Shown here in pieces: positions 1-12,921 of a DNA stretch of 64,000 nt. This DNA comes from Hippopus hippopus. Its lineage: Eukaryota; Mollusca; Bivalvia; Cardiida; Cardiidae. The notes under the pieces are model-generated. The model was not told where the DNA came from and did not search any database. It saw only the letters and a program-made list of their open reading frames with translations. Numbering within the stretch: position 1 is the stretch's first letter; every line of letters begins with the position of its first letter. The stretch spans positions 22,616,456 to 22,680,455 of the forward strand of contig OX328110.1 of the NCBI GenBank assembly GCA_946811185.2. The letters run 5' to 3'. Position numbers and translations under genes: made by a program.

Positions 1-460
1 TGGCAAGTGAACAAGGTTATGTAACATGATTTTTCATGCTTGAAAGGAACTTCTATCGTACTTCACAGGTGTCCGCCATTAAATGATAGGGATATTTTTA
101 AAGCTCCGATGCCGATGTTGAACTTCGGATTAGAACACTGATAGATTATATTGCACGGTAAACAACGGGCACATCTGGGAAATATTTAAAGTTCCTTCCG
201 CTCATTTAGGAAATAAAGTTGTCCAAGAGCTTGTTTCACTTGAGCTCCCTTGGTTATCTTGTTCAGTGGCGTGGAACAGTTTGAAAACTAACAGTGGACA
301 GGCGCAGGAGGAACATTCCTAAGGTAACACTTCAGTATCCGATAACATGTGAAGGAAGAGATGTAGTGTGTAGGTATTCTACGTTTATCTCTGCGGAGCA
401 TCTTGGTAAGCATGGTAGAACAGTTTGTGCAACTTCGGTGGAGGGTCCTTTGAAATGCCT

Positions 461-591
461 TTAACCCCTATTCTGCTAAATAAGTTAAATATTACTTTCA
501 AGCAGATAGTAAAAAATCAAATGTTGCTATTCTCCTAATCTACACTGTCCGCAGAAGGCCCTTGAATCGCGCTTAGCAACCTAAGGGTTAA
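461..591 (-). mobile_element. MITE-C, central palindrome mostly deleted, TTAA-bounded
   Basis: TTAACCCCTATTCTGCTAAA to GCTTAGCAACCTAAGGGTTA then A; TTAA at both ends. Only the right arm of the centre (ATCTACACTGTCCGC) remains. Confidence 0.85.
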
Positions 592-1019
592 GATTTGGAT
601 GGAGGATCATAGAAGAAACATATCTATGAAAATACTTTAAACTCATCAGGAGGCTGAGGAGGTATTGTTATAATATTGCTTTTAGATGTAATAGCCATTT
701 TGTTGAGTGGAACGAAACGCTTTTATCGCTTTTGGAAGAGAATCGTCCGAGGTATACCCCTATAAAATTTCAAAATATGTCCACCCATTCAGCAAAAATT
801 ATAATAATTACAGAAAATCGTGCAGACGGACGGGCTGGGAACACAAGAATTATAACCCTTGCGCCTTAAGGCGTCGGAAAATGATCGTATGACAAAGCCA
901 ACCGAATAAATTTTATTTGAAATATTTCTGTTGCACCGTAAATATTTATTTATTATCGCTTTACAGTCCTACTTTTGTTGACTTCAGTAGACGTCCCTGT
1001 TACATGCCATTTAACGATA

Positions 1020-1252
1020 GGGACTTTCAAACATTTGCGTAAAGTGTCGCCTCTGATCAGTCTGCGCAGGCCGATCCGAGACGACACTTTCCGATCGTGC
1101 GTGCTTTTTTGTTTCACGCAAGTCTACTGTAAGACAAACTCTAACGTTGACGTAAAGTGCCGTCTCGGATTAGCCTGCGCGGACTGCGCAGGCTGATCCG
1201 AGACGACACCTTACGCAAATGTCCGAAAGCCCCTTTTCGCATGTTGCAGACC
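1020..1252 (+). mobile_element. MITE-B copy 1, left end missing
   Basis: It starts directly at GGGACTTTCAAACATTTGCG, without the terminal GGCCTGCAACACGCG, and ends GTTGCAGACC|ATAT. Both internal GC-rich hairpins are present. It is the left half of the 356-bp-offset duplication. Confidence 0.85.
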
Positions 1253-1356
1253 ATATTGCATCTGTATCGTTGGCCTAAATAGCGGAACTCGGCTTTTTGT
1301 TATTTTCCGTAAAGTTGAAATCGCGATCGGACTGAATAGAAAGTACAGTCTTATAT

Positions 1357-1608
1357 GGCCTGCAACACGCGAAAAGGGACTTTCAAACATTTGCGTAAAG
1401 TGTCGCCTCTGATCAGTCCGCGCAGGCCGATCCGAGACGACACTTTCCGATCGTGTGTGATTTTTTGTTTCACGCAAGTCTACTGTAAGACAAACTCTAA
1501 CGTTGACGTAAAGTGCCGTCTCAGATTAGCCTGCGCGGACTGCGCAGGCTGATCCGAGACGACACCTTACGCAAATGTCCGAAAGCCCCTTTTCGCATGT
1601 TGCAGACC
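1357..1608 (+). mobile_element. MITE-B copy 2, with ATAT target duplication
   Basis: Terminal inverted repeats GGCCTGCAACACGCGAAAAG and its complement bound the element. ATAT at 1353-1356 and 1609-1612 is a perfect 4-bp target duplication. Two GC-rich hairpins lie inside. No coding capacity. Confidence 0.9.
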
Positions 1609-1639
1609 ATATTGCATCTGTATCGTTGGCTGCATCACT

Positions 1640-2940
1640 GCATAACCAACATTTAAAAGCATTTGCACTATAATGGCGCGACAGCTCCTAAAACCTTATT
1701 GTTTTTATTTGTGAACGAATAGTTAAAAATACGTAATCACGTAAACATCCGTTTGAGCAGTAATAAAACAGATTTTACATAAAGAACTGAAAAAAAAAAA
1801 GACCTATGTACAACTGAATATTTCCCTGAAACTTAAATAACAACGCATATCCGTTTTTAAAACCCCACTGCAAGGAAAGGACATTCCATAAAAGTAGATA
1901 GAGCTTTATGTGTATGTGGGATACTATATTCTCGTCAGACCACATGAATTGATTAGATGGGACATCCAGAAAACAGAGGTTTGAGATAAAACAATTTTGC
2001 TTAAGGAGATGTATTTCCTCATGGGTAATTATCTTAATGGTCTTACTTAGAACATGCGGTCTCTGTCGATCGCTTAAGGAGATTCGTTATATAAAGCGGT
2101 ACTAACGATTACACAATTTGTTAAACGCGTAGGAGTCGGATGCAATGACCAGGAAATGCATTTGTGCGAAAGTAATTCTTGGCAATATTTTACAGATTAT
2201 TGATGTGTGATTTTTTCCACTCTTCGCTAGAGAAATGGCACTTCCTTGTGTGAATTCGATCTATTCAGTCACGAAGACAACAACGCTATTCTGGCATTCA
2301 GGCCCTGCATTTGAGTTATTTAACGGACTGATACCAGTCTAACAACAACGCAAGCGTGTATGGCTTGCAACGGATCTATGATTTCGAACATTTCGATAAA
2401 TTACTCGAGTTTTAAAAGCCAGGTTGAAAGCTAAAGATCACCTTTTATTATTAACAGAGGTGTAAAAAAATTATAACATAGTTGCTGAGAAGTTGACGCG
2501 CCTTTGTCATGCAGAATAATATTCTGTATATCTCATCTGAAATAAAATAATTGGGACGCGCAAAGTACATCAAGTGGCATAAATTACGAGCATTCTATCG
2601 GTGTAAAACAAACAAGACAGAATTTCCAGAAGCATTTAAAGTGCATAACGACATATTAACTTAAGATAATGTCTAAGTGCTGTTAGCATTATACATTTTA
2701 TTGCACTTATTTTGTAGCAAAGCAAACCTTTTTGTGCAATAATAGATATGCATGTACTTCAGAAAGTATCTCAATGGTATTTCCATTCAATGCACCACAA
2801 AGGGTGGTAAAGGTATCTAAAGCAAACGATATAAGTAAAGTGAATAAATTGTAAGTCGTGGGAAAGAAACAAAAAAAAATATTTTGCCTTTCCTAATTTG
2901 TGTTTTGACATCGGTATTTCAACAAAGCAGACAGTATTAA
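1640..2940. other. No gene seen
   Basis: AT-rich unique-looking sequence. No long frame and no recognised repeat. Confidence 0.6.
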
Positions 2941-3367
2941 ACAACTGTAATGTTAGTAAAAATGGCTAAAATATCCAAAAGGGCGTGAAGAGCAAACAAA
3001 GATGTAAATTATGACAACTGTAATGTTAGCAAAAATGTCTATAATTACCATAGGGGCGTGAAGAGTAAACAAAGGTGTAAATCATGACAACTGTAATGTT
3101 AGCAAAAATGTCTATAATTACCATTGGGGTGTGAAGAGCAAACAAAGGTGTAAATTATGACATCTGTAATGTTAGCAAAAATGTCTATAATTACTATACG
3201 GGCGTGAAGAGCAAACAAAGGTGTAAATTATGACAACTGTAATGTTAGCAAAAATGTCTATAATTACCATACGGGCGTGAAGAGTAAACAAAGGTGTGAA
3301 TTATGACAACTGTAATGTTAGCAAAAATGTCTATACTTACCATAGGGGCGTGAAGAGCAAACAAAGG
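2941..3367 (+). repeat. 73-bp minisatellite, about 5.9 units
   Basis: Units start at 2941, 3014, 3087, 3160, 3233 and 3306, an exact 73-bp step. Each begins ACAACTGTAATGTTAG and ends near GCAAACAAAGGTG. The first unit is the most diverged and the last is cut short by about 12 bp. There are no unique spacers, so this is a minisatellite and not a CRISPR array. A MITE-D follows about 40 bp later. Confidence 0.95.
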
Positions 3368-3405
3368 TCGGTGCTCAAGGTGGCATCAGGTACAGGACTG
3401 TTAGT

Positions 3406-3635
3406 TTAATCCTTTACCATACGACAAAATTTTGGACTTGTACAAATTGAAAGCATTTGCAGATGACAAAGTAAATGTGACTCTAAAACTAAAATGCGCT
3501 TTTTTATGGAAAGAAAACATGGTAGGAAAAGGAGAAAATGCTGTTTACCAGCATTTTTGTCCTTTTCCCACAATGTTTTTAAAAGCCGTCTTCCTCAAGG
3601 TCGATAAAACACGGGATTGTGTGGTAAAGGGTTAA
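3406..3635 (+). mobile_element. MITE-D copy, TTAA-bounded
   Basis: TTAATCCTTTACCATACGAC to GTGTGGTAAAGGGTTAA. The centre pairs GGAAAAGGAGAAAATGCTG with CAGCATTTTTGTCCTTTTCC. A 67-codon frame through it is an accident of the repeat. Confidence 0.9.
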
Positions 3636-4765
3636 TCACCAAGATAAGGTAAATTAGGCTTCATCATACTAGATTTTAGGCTCAATCGATATTGTTGAGA
3701 AGCAGGCATGGAAAGCCGCAAACTATTGAATCACTGCTCACCGAAGAACGTAGGGGACGGTGACAAATGTGTATCACTGAAAGGATCAAGGGATATAATA
3801 ATTGTATTATGGTATTGCCGGCTAGACAGTCCTGATTGAAACCTTTCCTTTAATAGTGTTATCTGAAACTCTTAACTTGCTTAGGACAGATTTTCGTGTT
3901 TTTGCGGACTGTGTCGACTTAGATCAGAAAAATCAAAACTTAATATATGACCTTGGATCTAAACCACTACACAGTTCGTCAAATGTCTTTGTTGAAACTT
4001 CCTTCATGTATTTCTTTTTTCATACACTGAGCTATCCATTGACTAAACGTCTTGTGTCTGCGTCACGGCGAGGCATTGTAAGGTCAGTCGTACCAATTGT
4101 GTAGGAGCAAGAAACAACATTTGGTTTGAAGTTTAACCAAAATCTGTCACTGCAACGTTTTTAGAAACAAAGGAGGTTTTTTATGCTTAAGATGGTTGGT
4201 TCACAAGCCCCGAAATTGCAGTCTGATCTTGGGTCAAGACCATTCGAATTTTAAAGTTCTCATGAAAAAAAAAACAAAACCTAAAAATAGTAGTCTGATA
4301 ATTATCACAGACGGAATACATGTATATTTCGCTTCTAGGAGTCTGTTGGTTTATCGAACATTCCTACGTTTTCTTCTATCGCTTAACCTACTTTGCTGGC
4401 TGATTTGTAGACAAACGTGTAGCTGTTTCCATTGAGTGCAGGTAGGTTCTGCCACGTCTGGTGTGACATCTGACAAAGTTATTCTTCACCGAATTCATCG
4501 CTAGTGCAATCAATACTTGAAGGAAACAGTGCTTCAAGGATGTCTGTAGAATCGCAGATGACCGGCAGGCATCTTGCTAATCTCATAATTGCATGATTGA
4601 TAATAGGCCTCAAGGCTTTACGACCCATGGTCTAATCCGCTGCGTCGGTGTACCACAGTTACTTCTCGTGTTTACAATATTTGTCTTACCCTTTCCTGTC
4701 TGTGTTATTAATTACTAGTAATAAAACGATTGTAAAATTACTTTTATTTCGAAAGACAAGACATA
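3636..4765. other. No gene seen
   Basis: Two frames of about 80 codons (3856-4104, 4196-4435) have low-complexity composition and no splice context; I treat them as chance. Confidence 0.55.
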
Positions 4766-5185
4766 TTGTTTTCTAGTTGTCCGTACGTCTGCTCGTACGT
4801 ACTTCTTGTCCGGGGCAATATGTCCAACACTCCTGAGCCGAATACAATGCAACTTAGAACACAGAGGACATACCTTATCACCACCCACCACCGATTTAGC
4901 TTTCACTTTTTCAGATTTGATCTCAAACCGCCATTTTTCATGAAGCTGTTGGACGGAAATTTGACTTTTACCGCCACTGGTCGAAGGCCAGCGAGCTTAT
5001 ATCATGGCCCGGTGTACGACTGTCCGACCTTGCGTGATTTAGCTTTTACTTCAAACTTCTCTGAAACTATCCATCCAATTTCGATGAAATTTTACAGAAA
5101 TTTTCCTCTTCCAAATTTCTTCAAATGGTTAGATTTCAGCAAAAACTCTAGTTGTCATGGCAACAAAACTGAAAAATATTGAAAA
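4766..5185 (+). repeat. Probable dispersed repeat with an incidental 138-codon frame
   Basis: GTCCGTACGTCTGCTCGTAC GTACTTCTTGTCCGG start and a T-rich, low-complexity body ending AGTTGTCATGGCAACAAAAC. The start resembles the GTCCGT-type leaders of mollusc repeats such as the one at 33866. The open frame has no recognisable domain and biased Phe/Thr content. I see no second copy here, so repeat status is inference. Confidence 0.35.
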
Positions 5186-5288
5186 TCTTTAAAAGTCCTC
5201 TTCTCCGAAACCATGAGGTCTAGGGCTACCCAAATCTTTAGTTTTACGTGAGAGTGATTTATTTTGATGTAAATTATGTTTAGATGAG

Positions 5289-5662
5289 TTAAATATAGGA
5301 TCTGACATGAGTTGGTGTTTGACATAAAAATTTATAACGGGGTCTAGAGAAAATGTTATTAAGGGAGCCTTTGGCGAGCTAATAACATTTTTTCTTGACG
5401 AGTTTAACAAAACTTCATCTCAAACGCCAACGAATGTCAGATTCTTTTCATCACATAATGATATTTCACAAATTATAGATCAGAAGATGCAAAACCACCT
5501 ATAGATGCACCCGCGGTAATATCCATAAAACCCCATTCACTTCTATGAAATACGTTCAAAATGACGTCAAAAATGACGTCACACAATTGTGATATCAAAC
5601 AAGTATAAGACAAGAAAATTCGTGATGGGTATATTACACTGGAAACAAGGTAGGTTATGTTA
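5289..5662 (+). repeat. Repeat F, copy 1
   Basis: Matches 17814-18190 along its length. It starts AGGATCTGACATGAG, folds back through ACGAGTTTAACAAAACTTCA to GCCAACGAATGTCAGATTC, and continues with AATATCCATAAAACCC. Two TGACGTCA sites lie at about 5562-5581. The first 150 bp form a terminal inverted repeat; the rest is non-palindromic. Confidence 0.85.
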
Positions 5663-6168
5663 TAAATATTCAATATAAAATGAGGTTTGTGACTTTCATT
5701 TTCTTTTTTTCCAGAACTATACCATTGCATGGATAAAATACTTTCTGCCTCAAAAGATTTGGAAATTTCCTTGTTAAAGCAATCTTTGTTAGATTTCTTT
5801 GAAAGAGGGAAAAAAGCTTTTCTTGTGTGTGGGAATAGTTACGCTAGGATATTTTCTCTATGAAATTTTATTGCCATGCAGACTTCTTATGATTTATGTC
5901 TCTGTCATTGCCAATTAAGCGTATGTTACATTCATTCAAAAAGTTGTAGAGCAGTTAGGGCCATGAAGGACTTCTTGGTTTTTTTCTTAATTCTTTTTCA
6001 GTGTTTCTTCTTTTTTCTACGTCACCATGGAATGGATTTCAGTAAAGCATAGAGATGTATGTGCTGCTACATTGTACCGAATCTTGTTAGTTACTTTTAA
6101 GTGGCCATTGGCTTTCATTTCAAAATGATGTTATTCTGTTTGTTTAGGAGCTCTTTCTCCTCCGTCTG

Positions 6169-6372
6169 CTTTGAATGAAATAAACCGATACACCAATACA
6201 TGTATATAATCCTGTCTACGTTTTTTTTGTCCCCCGTCGGCTTTGAATGACATAAACCGATACACCAATACATGTATATAATCCTGTCTACGTTTTTTTT
6301 GTCTCCCGTCGGCTTTGAATGACATAAACCGATATACCAATACATGTATGTAATCCTGTCTACATTTTTTTT
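6169..6372 (+). repeat. 72-bp minisatellite, about 2.8 units
   Basis: Units start at 6169, 6241 and 6313 with CTTTGAATGA and contain ACCAATACATGTAT and a T-run. The period is divisible by three, so the minus strand stays open across the array in two frames and gives artificial repeat-containing ORFs. Confidence 0.9.
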
Positions 6373-6572
6373 TCTCTCTCTCTCTAAACTTGGGTTCAAA
6401 ATAGCCGATTGACAGTCATTTTGATTCCTTTTCTTTTTTTTTTTATTATTTCATCGAAATGTAATGTTCATTGAGACCCAATTTCGACGTAAGCTTGGTA
6501 TATTGAAACTTCAACAGATAACTAAGTATCAGAAAACGAGAAGTAATATTAGGCTTCAGAGACGTCAGTCCA

Positions 6573-6767
6573 AGGCTCGTATTCACCAGCCACTCTTAAG
6601 AACATTCTTCTTACTCTGCACAATTTACTCCATTTGAAATTAATACAGCTTTTGATTGGCTAAACCATTTGGTTTAGCCATTCAAAAGTTGTGTTACTTT
6701 CAAATTTAGAAAAACTTGGAGAATAAGATAAAGAATGTTCTTAAGAATGGTTGGTGAATACGGACCT
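6573..6767. mobile_element. MITE-E copy, full palindromic element
   Basis: CGTATTCACCAGCCACTCTT at one end and AAGAATGGTTGGTGAATACG at the other. The centre is TGATTGGCTAAACCATTTGG then TTTAGCCATTCAAAAG. Confidence 0.88.
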
Positions 6768-7998
6768 ATATGATGGTTTCTACTCTACACAAACGAACAC
6801 GAGAGATTGCGATGCGCATAATTTGGATAAAATGATTTTTAAAGTCATAATCGTAGTTGAAATTAACTACTCGTATTAAAAAAGTTTAACTTTTGTGCAT
6901 TGAAACCACATAGTACATTTTAATTCGTTTTTCACGTCCTCCCCTGTAAAATGGTTGAATTGGAGTCAGATTTGTATTGCAAACGTCCCAAGCTGTAATA
7001 CCCAACTGTTTATATAACGATTGGATTCTAAATTCCTGGTCATCTGATTGGCCTAGACGTTCAGTTTTGGTGGAAAAAGTGGTAAGTTACAGATTTAAGA
7101 ATCGGTATTGAATTTGGAATTGTCGGCGAATGCGAACATGGATCCTTGAAATAGGCATTGCTGCTGTGTTCCAGAACAAGGAATTTTAAAAACAGCAAGA
7201 ACAACGACAAATAGCAATGAGTTCCCTTTGTTCTTGACGGAAATACTGGCGCAGAATGCGTTACATAGCAGCAAACCATAAGAATTGTGTGACATGGATT
7301 ACAAAGACCACTGTATAGTCTCTAAGTTACCTATAAGTAGGACTCAGGTGTTGTACAAAGCACATCAAGTTTTTATACTGGACGGAATGGCTACCACATA
7401 AAACCAAATATCTACCAACAAAATAGCCTTGACATTTTCCGTTTTTCCTTTCCTATGTTCTCCAAGTTTTATGACAGCAATAAACAAGAGACTGGACAAG
7501 TAATTAGCTGTAAGACAGGGTCTTTTTTTTTTATTGTAATCTAGACTAAACCCTGTTGAAAAAGGTCATGCGCCCAAGATTGAGTTGTTTCTGCTTGCGT
7601 ATATCTACCTTTCAATTTTGACCTTCTTGCGCAACGTGTTCACATACACAATTTATGGATTGTAAATGTGAATATGTTGAAGTTTTGTTATGATTGTATG
7701 ATGCTAAACAAATACCCGATTTCAGTCGTATGATGTCTGATTAAATATGTTTTCATATGTTTAGAAAGCCACCAACATGTGCTCTGTTCGAAGGTTTGTG
7801 CTTTGTAACTACAATAACATTAAAAACTGTATTCTTTGTGGAACCGAATAACGAGTATAAATCGCAAATTGTTTTAAAGTCTTGCAACAACCATATAAGA
7901 TCTGTTGTATCAAACTACACAGTTTTCTATTACTGTCATTACATGTTATTTTTCCAACTGACAAAAAGTCTTCCCCAACATCTAGCAAGTTTAGATTA
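6768..7998. other. No gene seen
   Basis: Overlapping short frames on both strands without domain features. Confidence 0.55.
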
Positions 7999-8002
7999 AA
8001 AT

Positions 8003-8263
8003 GAGCCATGCTCTGTGAAAAGGGGGCTTCATGCATCTGCGAAAAGTATCGACCCAGGTCAGCCTGCGCAGTCCGCGCAGGCTGACCTGGGCCGAAACTT
8101 TTCGCTATTGGTCAATTTTCTGTATGTCCAAGGACCTGTCTACCTCATGAATAAGTGGATTGTTTAAAAAATTGGCTGTTATGGATCAGTAAGTATGTGA
8201 TGGCTTGCTTGGAATGATGGATTACGGCGATGCATTAAGCCCCCTTTTGCCAGAGCATGGCTC
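8003..8263 (+). mobile_element. MITE-A copy, full length, AAAT target duplication
   Basis: Inverted termini GAGCCATGCTCTG...CAGAGCATGGCTC are flanked by AAAT at 7999-8002 and 8264-8267. A GC-rich hairpin (AGCCTGCGCAGTCCGCGCAG, then GCT) sits near the left end. About 130 bp of conserved non-palindromic sequence fills the rest. No ORF of its own. Confidence 0.92.
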
Positions 8264-8327
8264 AAATACATGTATGCAATAACAAGAGGCATTACTGAAA
8301 AGCTTAACGCTTTTCAGACTCTCAAAT

Positions 8328-8533
8328 TTAACCCATATCCTACTGACTAAGTGAAATGAAACTTTCAAGCCAATATCAAAACCCCAAATTTTGCTCTTTT
8401 AATTTTTTTTTCAAAATGTCTCCTTATCGGACAATGTAGATCCAAGATCAGACTGCACGTTTTATGTAGTCTGATCTTGATCTACACTGTCCGCAAAAGG
8501 TCTTTTAAACGCGCTTAGCAGCCTAAGAATTAA
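8328..8533 (-). mobile_element. MITE-C copy, TTAA-bounded
   Basis: TTAA at both ends. The central palindrome pairs GATCCAAGATCAGACTGCA with TAGTCTGATCTTGATC, with TCCG...GTCCGC on the outside. No coding capacity. Confidence 0.88.
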
Positions 8534-10136
8534 ACGTGCATGGTATTACCGGTGAGTGACTTGTACATTTGTATAGCGGCTCTGTTGTATAATCATGTCA
8601 TTCTTGGATTGTGATGCTAACATGCTTCTTGGCGTGTTCCAATGGACGTGAATATAGTTATGTTCCCACTTCTGAGTGCATGGTTCAACCCTCGAGAAAT
8701 TCAATTGTATTTAAAAGTAGTACAGGACCTAACTGTATGAAGCGTATTATTTCTTTAGATATAACGGTCAATTTCTAGAACTTGAAACATTTGGGGTTTA
8801 CGTTGAACAAAAAAAAAAGTATTTAAAAAGTATTTAACAGATAAGGTTACCTAATTAACCTTATTAACTGTTTTAGCCCTTATCCTGACGAATACACAAA
8901 TACATTGTGTTACGTTTATCTTCACTGAATGGATACATGTCGGTTGAACTTACTTTAAAGTTTCAATAGCGACCAAAAGTAAATAATGTGGGTGTTAAAA
9001 TGAACCTGAATTTAAATCATACCATTTAGAAGTATGGAAACTATTGTGAAGGTGACGATCTGTTATTGCTCAGTAGGTCTATGTGTACTTCGCTAGCGGG
9101 AAAAAAAAAAATGATTTTGATCAGTGGATCAAAAGTTGCCAGTTCGCTCTATCTTTTGTTTTCTTTTAACATGATTTTGAAATTCATTTCTCTGCCGTTA
9201 ACTTACACTTGGACCGACCATATAATATCAGATCTTCACAATAATCTCCATACTTTTAGAAGGTATGATTTAAATTCAAATGCACCAAAATACCCGCTTT
9301 GTTTATTTTTGGGCCTTTAAACTCTCCGACAAAGCATCCATGATTGCAAAAGGCAGGATGATAATTAACTGGTTCTGAAACTTTTGAAAAAAATACGAAG
9401 AAATAAAAGTCGAATTATCCTAGATATTTTTCCCGTGTCAATCCATTTCACTAACCATTTCAGTCATCAGATGGGAGGAATCTTTGACCTTTAGCAAGCT
9501 ATCATTTGCCTTCTGTTTCAAATGCTAATGTCACAGTTGCAGACCAATTAGAGACAATTAATGTATCGTGAAGCAGTGTCATGACTCTCCATTATGCAAT
9601 CACGACACACCTTAGCTGCAACCCCCAGGAAAATATTGACACTTCCATAGGATGTTAACCAGTATCATTCTAAATAAGTATTACGGACATTTAAGCAGGA
9701 GAGGCATTTAAGTTGATTTTCAACATAGTTGTGGTAAAGGCACGTAATAAAGTAGAGGACAGCGTAGATCGAAGATCAGATTGTATGTTATGTGCTTTCT
9801 GATGACATCCACAATGTAAAAAAAATATCCTGATTGCTCAAGCGATAAATAATTTAGAACCGTTTTGAAATTATTTGCTTCTAGAAACAATTACAACCCA
9901 AAGTTGGACTTTAAGAAAATACTAATCTCGTATCTATCTATGTGTACTTTACACAATCATATATAATTATTTCGAATATAGCTGGGCCAGTCGTAAAGCT
10001 ACATGTACATGGTTGGCAAAATGTACGGAGTACACTGTTTAATACCATTATAGACATGTGATATTATCATATACATTTTAACTTTCGTATTGCAAAACCT
10101 ATATGATAGTCGATATAAATTTTTTGCAAGCCCTGG
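8534..10136. other. No gene seen
   Basis: Unique AT-rich sequence. A possible MITE-C2 scrap (GACAGCGTAGATCGAAGATC) lies at about 9758. Confidence 0.55.
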
Positions 10137-10320
10137 GCCCGTATTAATCAACCATTCTCAAGACTATTTTTTATCTATTCTACATTATGAAAGTAATACA
10201 ACTTCGGATTGGCTAAAGCAAATGGTTTAGCCAATCAAAAGTTGTGTTACTTTCAAATTCAGAAAATCTTGAAGAGAAAGATTAAGAAAGTTCTTGAGAA
10301 TGGTCGGTGAATATGGATCC
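10137..10320. mobile_element. MITE-E copy
   Basis: CCGTATTAATCAACCATTCT and GAATGGTCGGTGAATATGG. Centre GGATTGGCTAAAGCAAATGG then TTTAGCCAATC. Confidence 0.87.
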
Positions 10321-12080
10321 TGGAACCAATATATAGCGGCCTACTGGCCACAATTGAATGTTTAGTAGATTTATGTCTGGTTTTGTTATGTCCTTTATTG
10401 AATTCTTCTCCCTATTTACAATCAAATGTCAGACCGTAGACAATTTTTTTATGTACTAACGCCCCCTTTTTTTGTCCGCTTTCGGTAGGGATTGTCGCCG
10501 GCACCGTGGCATAACAGACATGTTTGTATAGTACACAGAATATCTGCAACCGGCCGGCGGAGATATACATCTATGTATTCTGTTGCGTTGGACTCCTCGT
10601 CAGATATCCGTTTTCTTTTTTTAAAATATGATTTGAAGTAGAAAGATTATTGTTGTAAATGTTGATGTAACATGCACTTATTCCTTTACCCTCCATGCTT
10701 CAAAAGTAAACCTCTGTATTAGAGTTATAATTGTAGTCATAATCGAATGAGTTGAACAAAGCCCTTTAATGCAAACATAGTGAATATCTTATTCCTGTCA
10801 TAAGCACATGGTCGTAGTAATACTTGTCAGTGAAAACATACTTGTTGTTATACTTTGACAGGCACATGTACTTGTCCGATTTAATGTTTGTAGGTGAAAA
10901 AACATTATTGTCTCAAAAAAATTGTATCTGATTAATCTGCCTTTGTGTTAGTTTTCTTTTTTTCGGAAATATGTTGACAAATGTTGATCTGCGAAAACGT
11001 ATACCTTTTGCAGAGGCAGTGAGCTGTTGAACAAAAATTCGACTAATAGTTTTCATCATTGCATATTTGTCTGTATTACTAGGGACGAGAAGCATCCATT
11101 ATGACAAGGAAAACGGTAGTAGGGAGCCAGTGAAATATATAACAGGAGCTGAAATTCTAGAGTCCCTTTTCATAAGATGTTGAAATGAGGGTTTCGTAAA
11201 CCAGGGCTTCATACAGGAGTATGTTTGGTATTGATATCCTCCTTCAAGAAAGGACTCGTTTGTGGTCAACTAGAATTAAATCATTACTTATATTGAATTC
11301 GTTTACTTTTTTTTCAATTTCGGAAACTCACACACATTAGTATTTATCACATTACATCACGATTTCGTTTCAAAACACCTTCTCAATTGGATGATCGTAG
11401 CTAGAAGAAGCATGTCACGTGGTAAAAGACTGGTTTATAGATTCTCGTTAGATACGGTCTGCCGGGCAGAAAATGGCTTTGACAGAGAACAATTAGTTCA
11501 ACTTTGTACTTTTCTTTAACCCCCATATAATGCTGAACTGAAATTATCGAGGGGAGCTTTTACAGTCAAAGACCCACTCTGAGTTGTAAGGCTAATTTAG
11601 AATTGGAGAGAAAATGTCCACGGCAGATTGACGTAGTGCAGGCTAATCTTGATCTACTCTCTTCACAAAGGTTAGTAGTCTTTAGAAGCAATGTGTGTGA
11701 GTTAGAATCCAGAAACTATGTTCAAACAGTATTTCATCTCTCACAGATAGTATTGTCTCGACGGTGGTTACATTTTAAGGACTGGAATGCTGAAAACGGC
11801 CCTAAATACCATTTTTCTAAACCTGTCCCACATAGCAAATTATAATTCACAGGCATCCATCAGAGAAGCACATGAGAGTAGATATTTAACAATAACAAGA
11901 ACCTTCCCCTCGAAAAAAGCGTTACCTGATAACAACCTCACCCCGATAAAATCATTTACTGCACATTCCAGAACACATGAGTACAAGTCATTTCCGACTT
12001 TCAAAGTTTGTTTGATGCTTTCCTGGATAACAGGCATTCAATGACAGTGCTGAAATATTTGGCAAGAACGGTATATATGT
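10321..12080. other. No gene seen
   Basis: Short frames only (for example 11603-11845), with no recognisable motif or repeat. Confidence 0.55.
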
Positions 12081-12341
12081 AAACCATGCTCTGGCAAAAA
12101 GGGGGCTTAATGCATCTGTATGATGGGTTATACCAAGCAAGTCATCATATAATTATGGATCCATAAATTCCATCTTGTCAAACGATCGGCTGAATCATTA
12201 AGTAGAATGGTCTTTGGACATGCAGAAAATTAACCAAAAGCAAAAAGTTTCAACTCAGGTCAGCTTGCGCGGATAGCGCAGGCTGGCCTGGGTTGATACT
12301 TTTCGCAGACGCATTAAATCTCCTTTACACAGAGTATAACT
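12081..12341 (-). mobile_element. MITE-A copy
   Basis: Left terminus AACCATGCTCTGGCAAAAAG and a decayed right terminus (AGAGTATAACTT). The hairpin is near the right end, so the orientation is reversed. Confidence 0.87.
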
Positions 12342-12921
12342 TATATGATTACAGTGCTGCTTGAGTTTAGATGACAAGCGTTTTACTCAACTCACTTTGA
12401 CGCTCAACATCTGCTCCTAAATGCCTCATATGAATTTCGTGATCTTTGAAAATTTAATCATAAAGTTGAGGATAGCAGATACAGGAAAAATGACTTGACA
12501 TTTTATACGCTGCATGCTCTGAACATTTCAATGCAGTTACATGTTTACATTTTAGTGAAGACAGAACTAATGTATTTACAGTAAAATTTCACTTTTAAAC
12601 TGACATTGATATGAGGAATATACTTGGAACTAAATGGTGAATTTCTCTTGTCAGTGGTGTTTTTTTTTTCCATCCTGGAAAAATGTTACGTTTCATAAAA
12701 ACATACAAAGGCAACTCTGAATTTTCCTGACAAATGTATCGCTATAGCTAATATCTTGATTAATCATGCTGTTATATCTAAATTTATTTTTACATTGTTT
12801 GTATAATCGCTGCATGTCATCCTTGATGGGCTTAACTTAAAATTTGTTTTGCTTCATGATGTGGTGTCAACGTCTTACAAATGAATTGAATCGCTCCGCC
12901 GTGTTTATACGAAAAAAAATC

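Larger units (their letters stand above)
1020..1629 (+). repeat. Local segmental duplication carrying MITE-B, offset 356 bp
   Basis: Segment 1020-1273 is repeated at 1376-1629 with very few differences, including non-element sequence to the right (ATTGCATCTGTATCGTTGGC). The left copy lacks the MITE-B terminal repeat while the right copy has it. A duplication event therefore copied an element plus its flank, rather than two independent insertions. Confidence 0.85.

Noticed and set aside
2941..3367. CRISPR-like regular array
   Set aside because: The whole 73-bp unit repeats with no unique spacers, and the DNA is eukaryotic.
4766..5182. 138-codon open frame
   Set aside because: Begins in GTCCGTACG-type leader sequence, biased composition, no domain, no splice context.
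6115..6399. Repeat-containing 94-residue protein on the minus strand
   Set aside because: Product of a 72-bp minisatellite whose length is a multiple of three.
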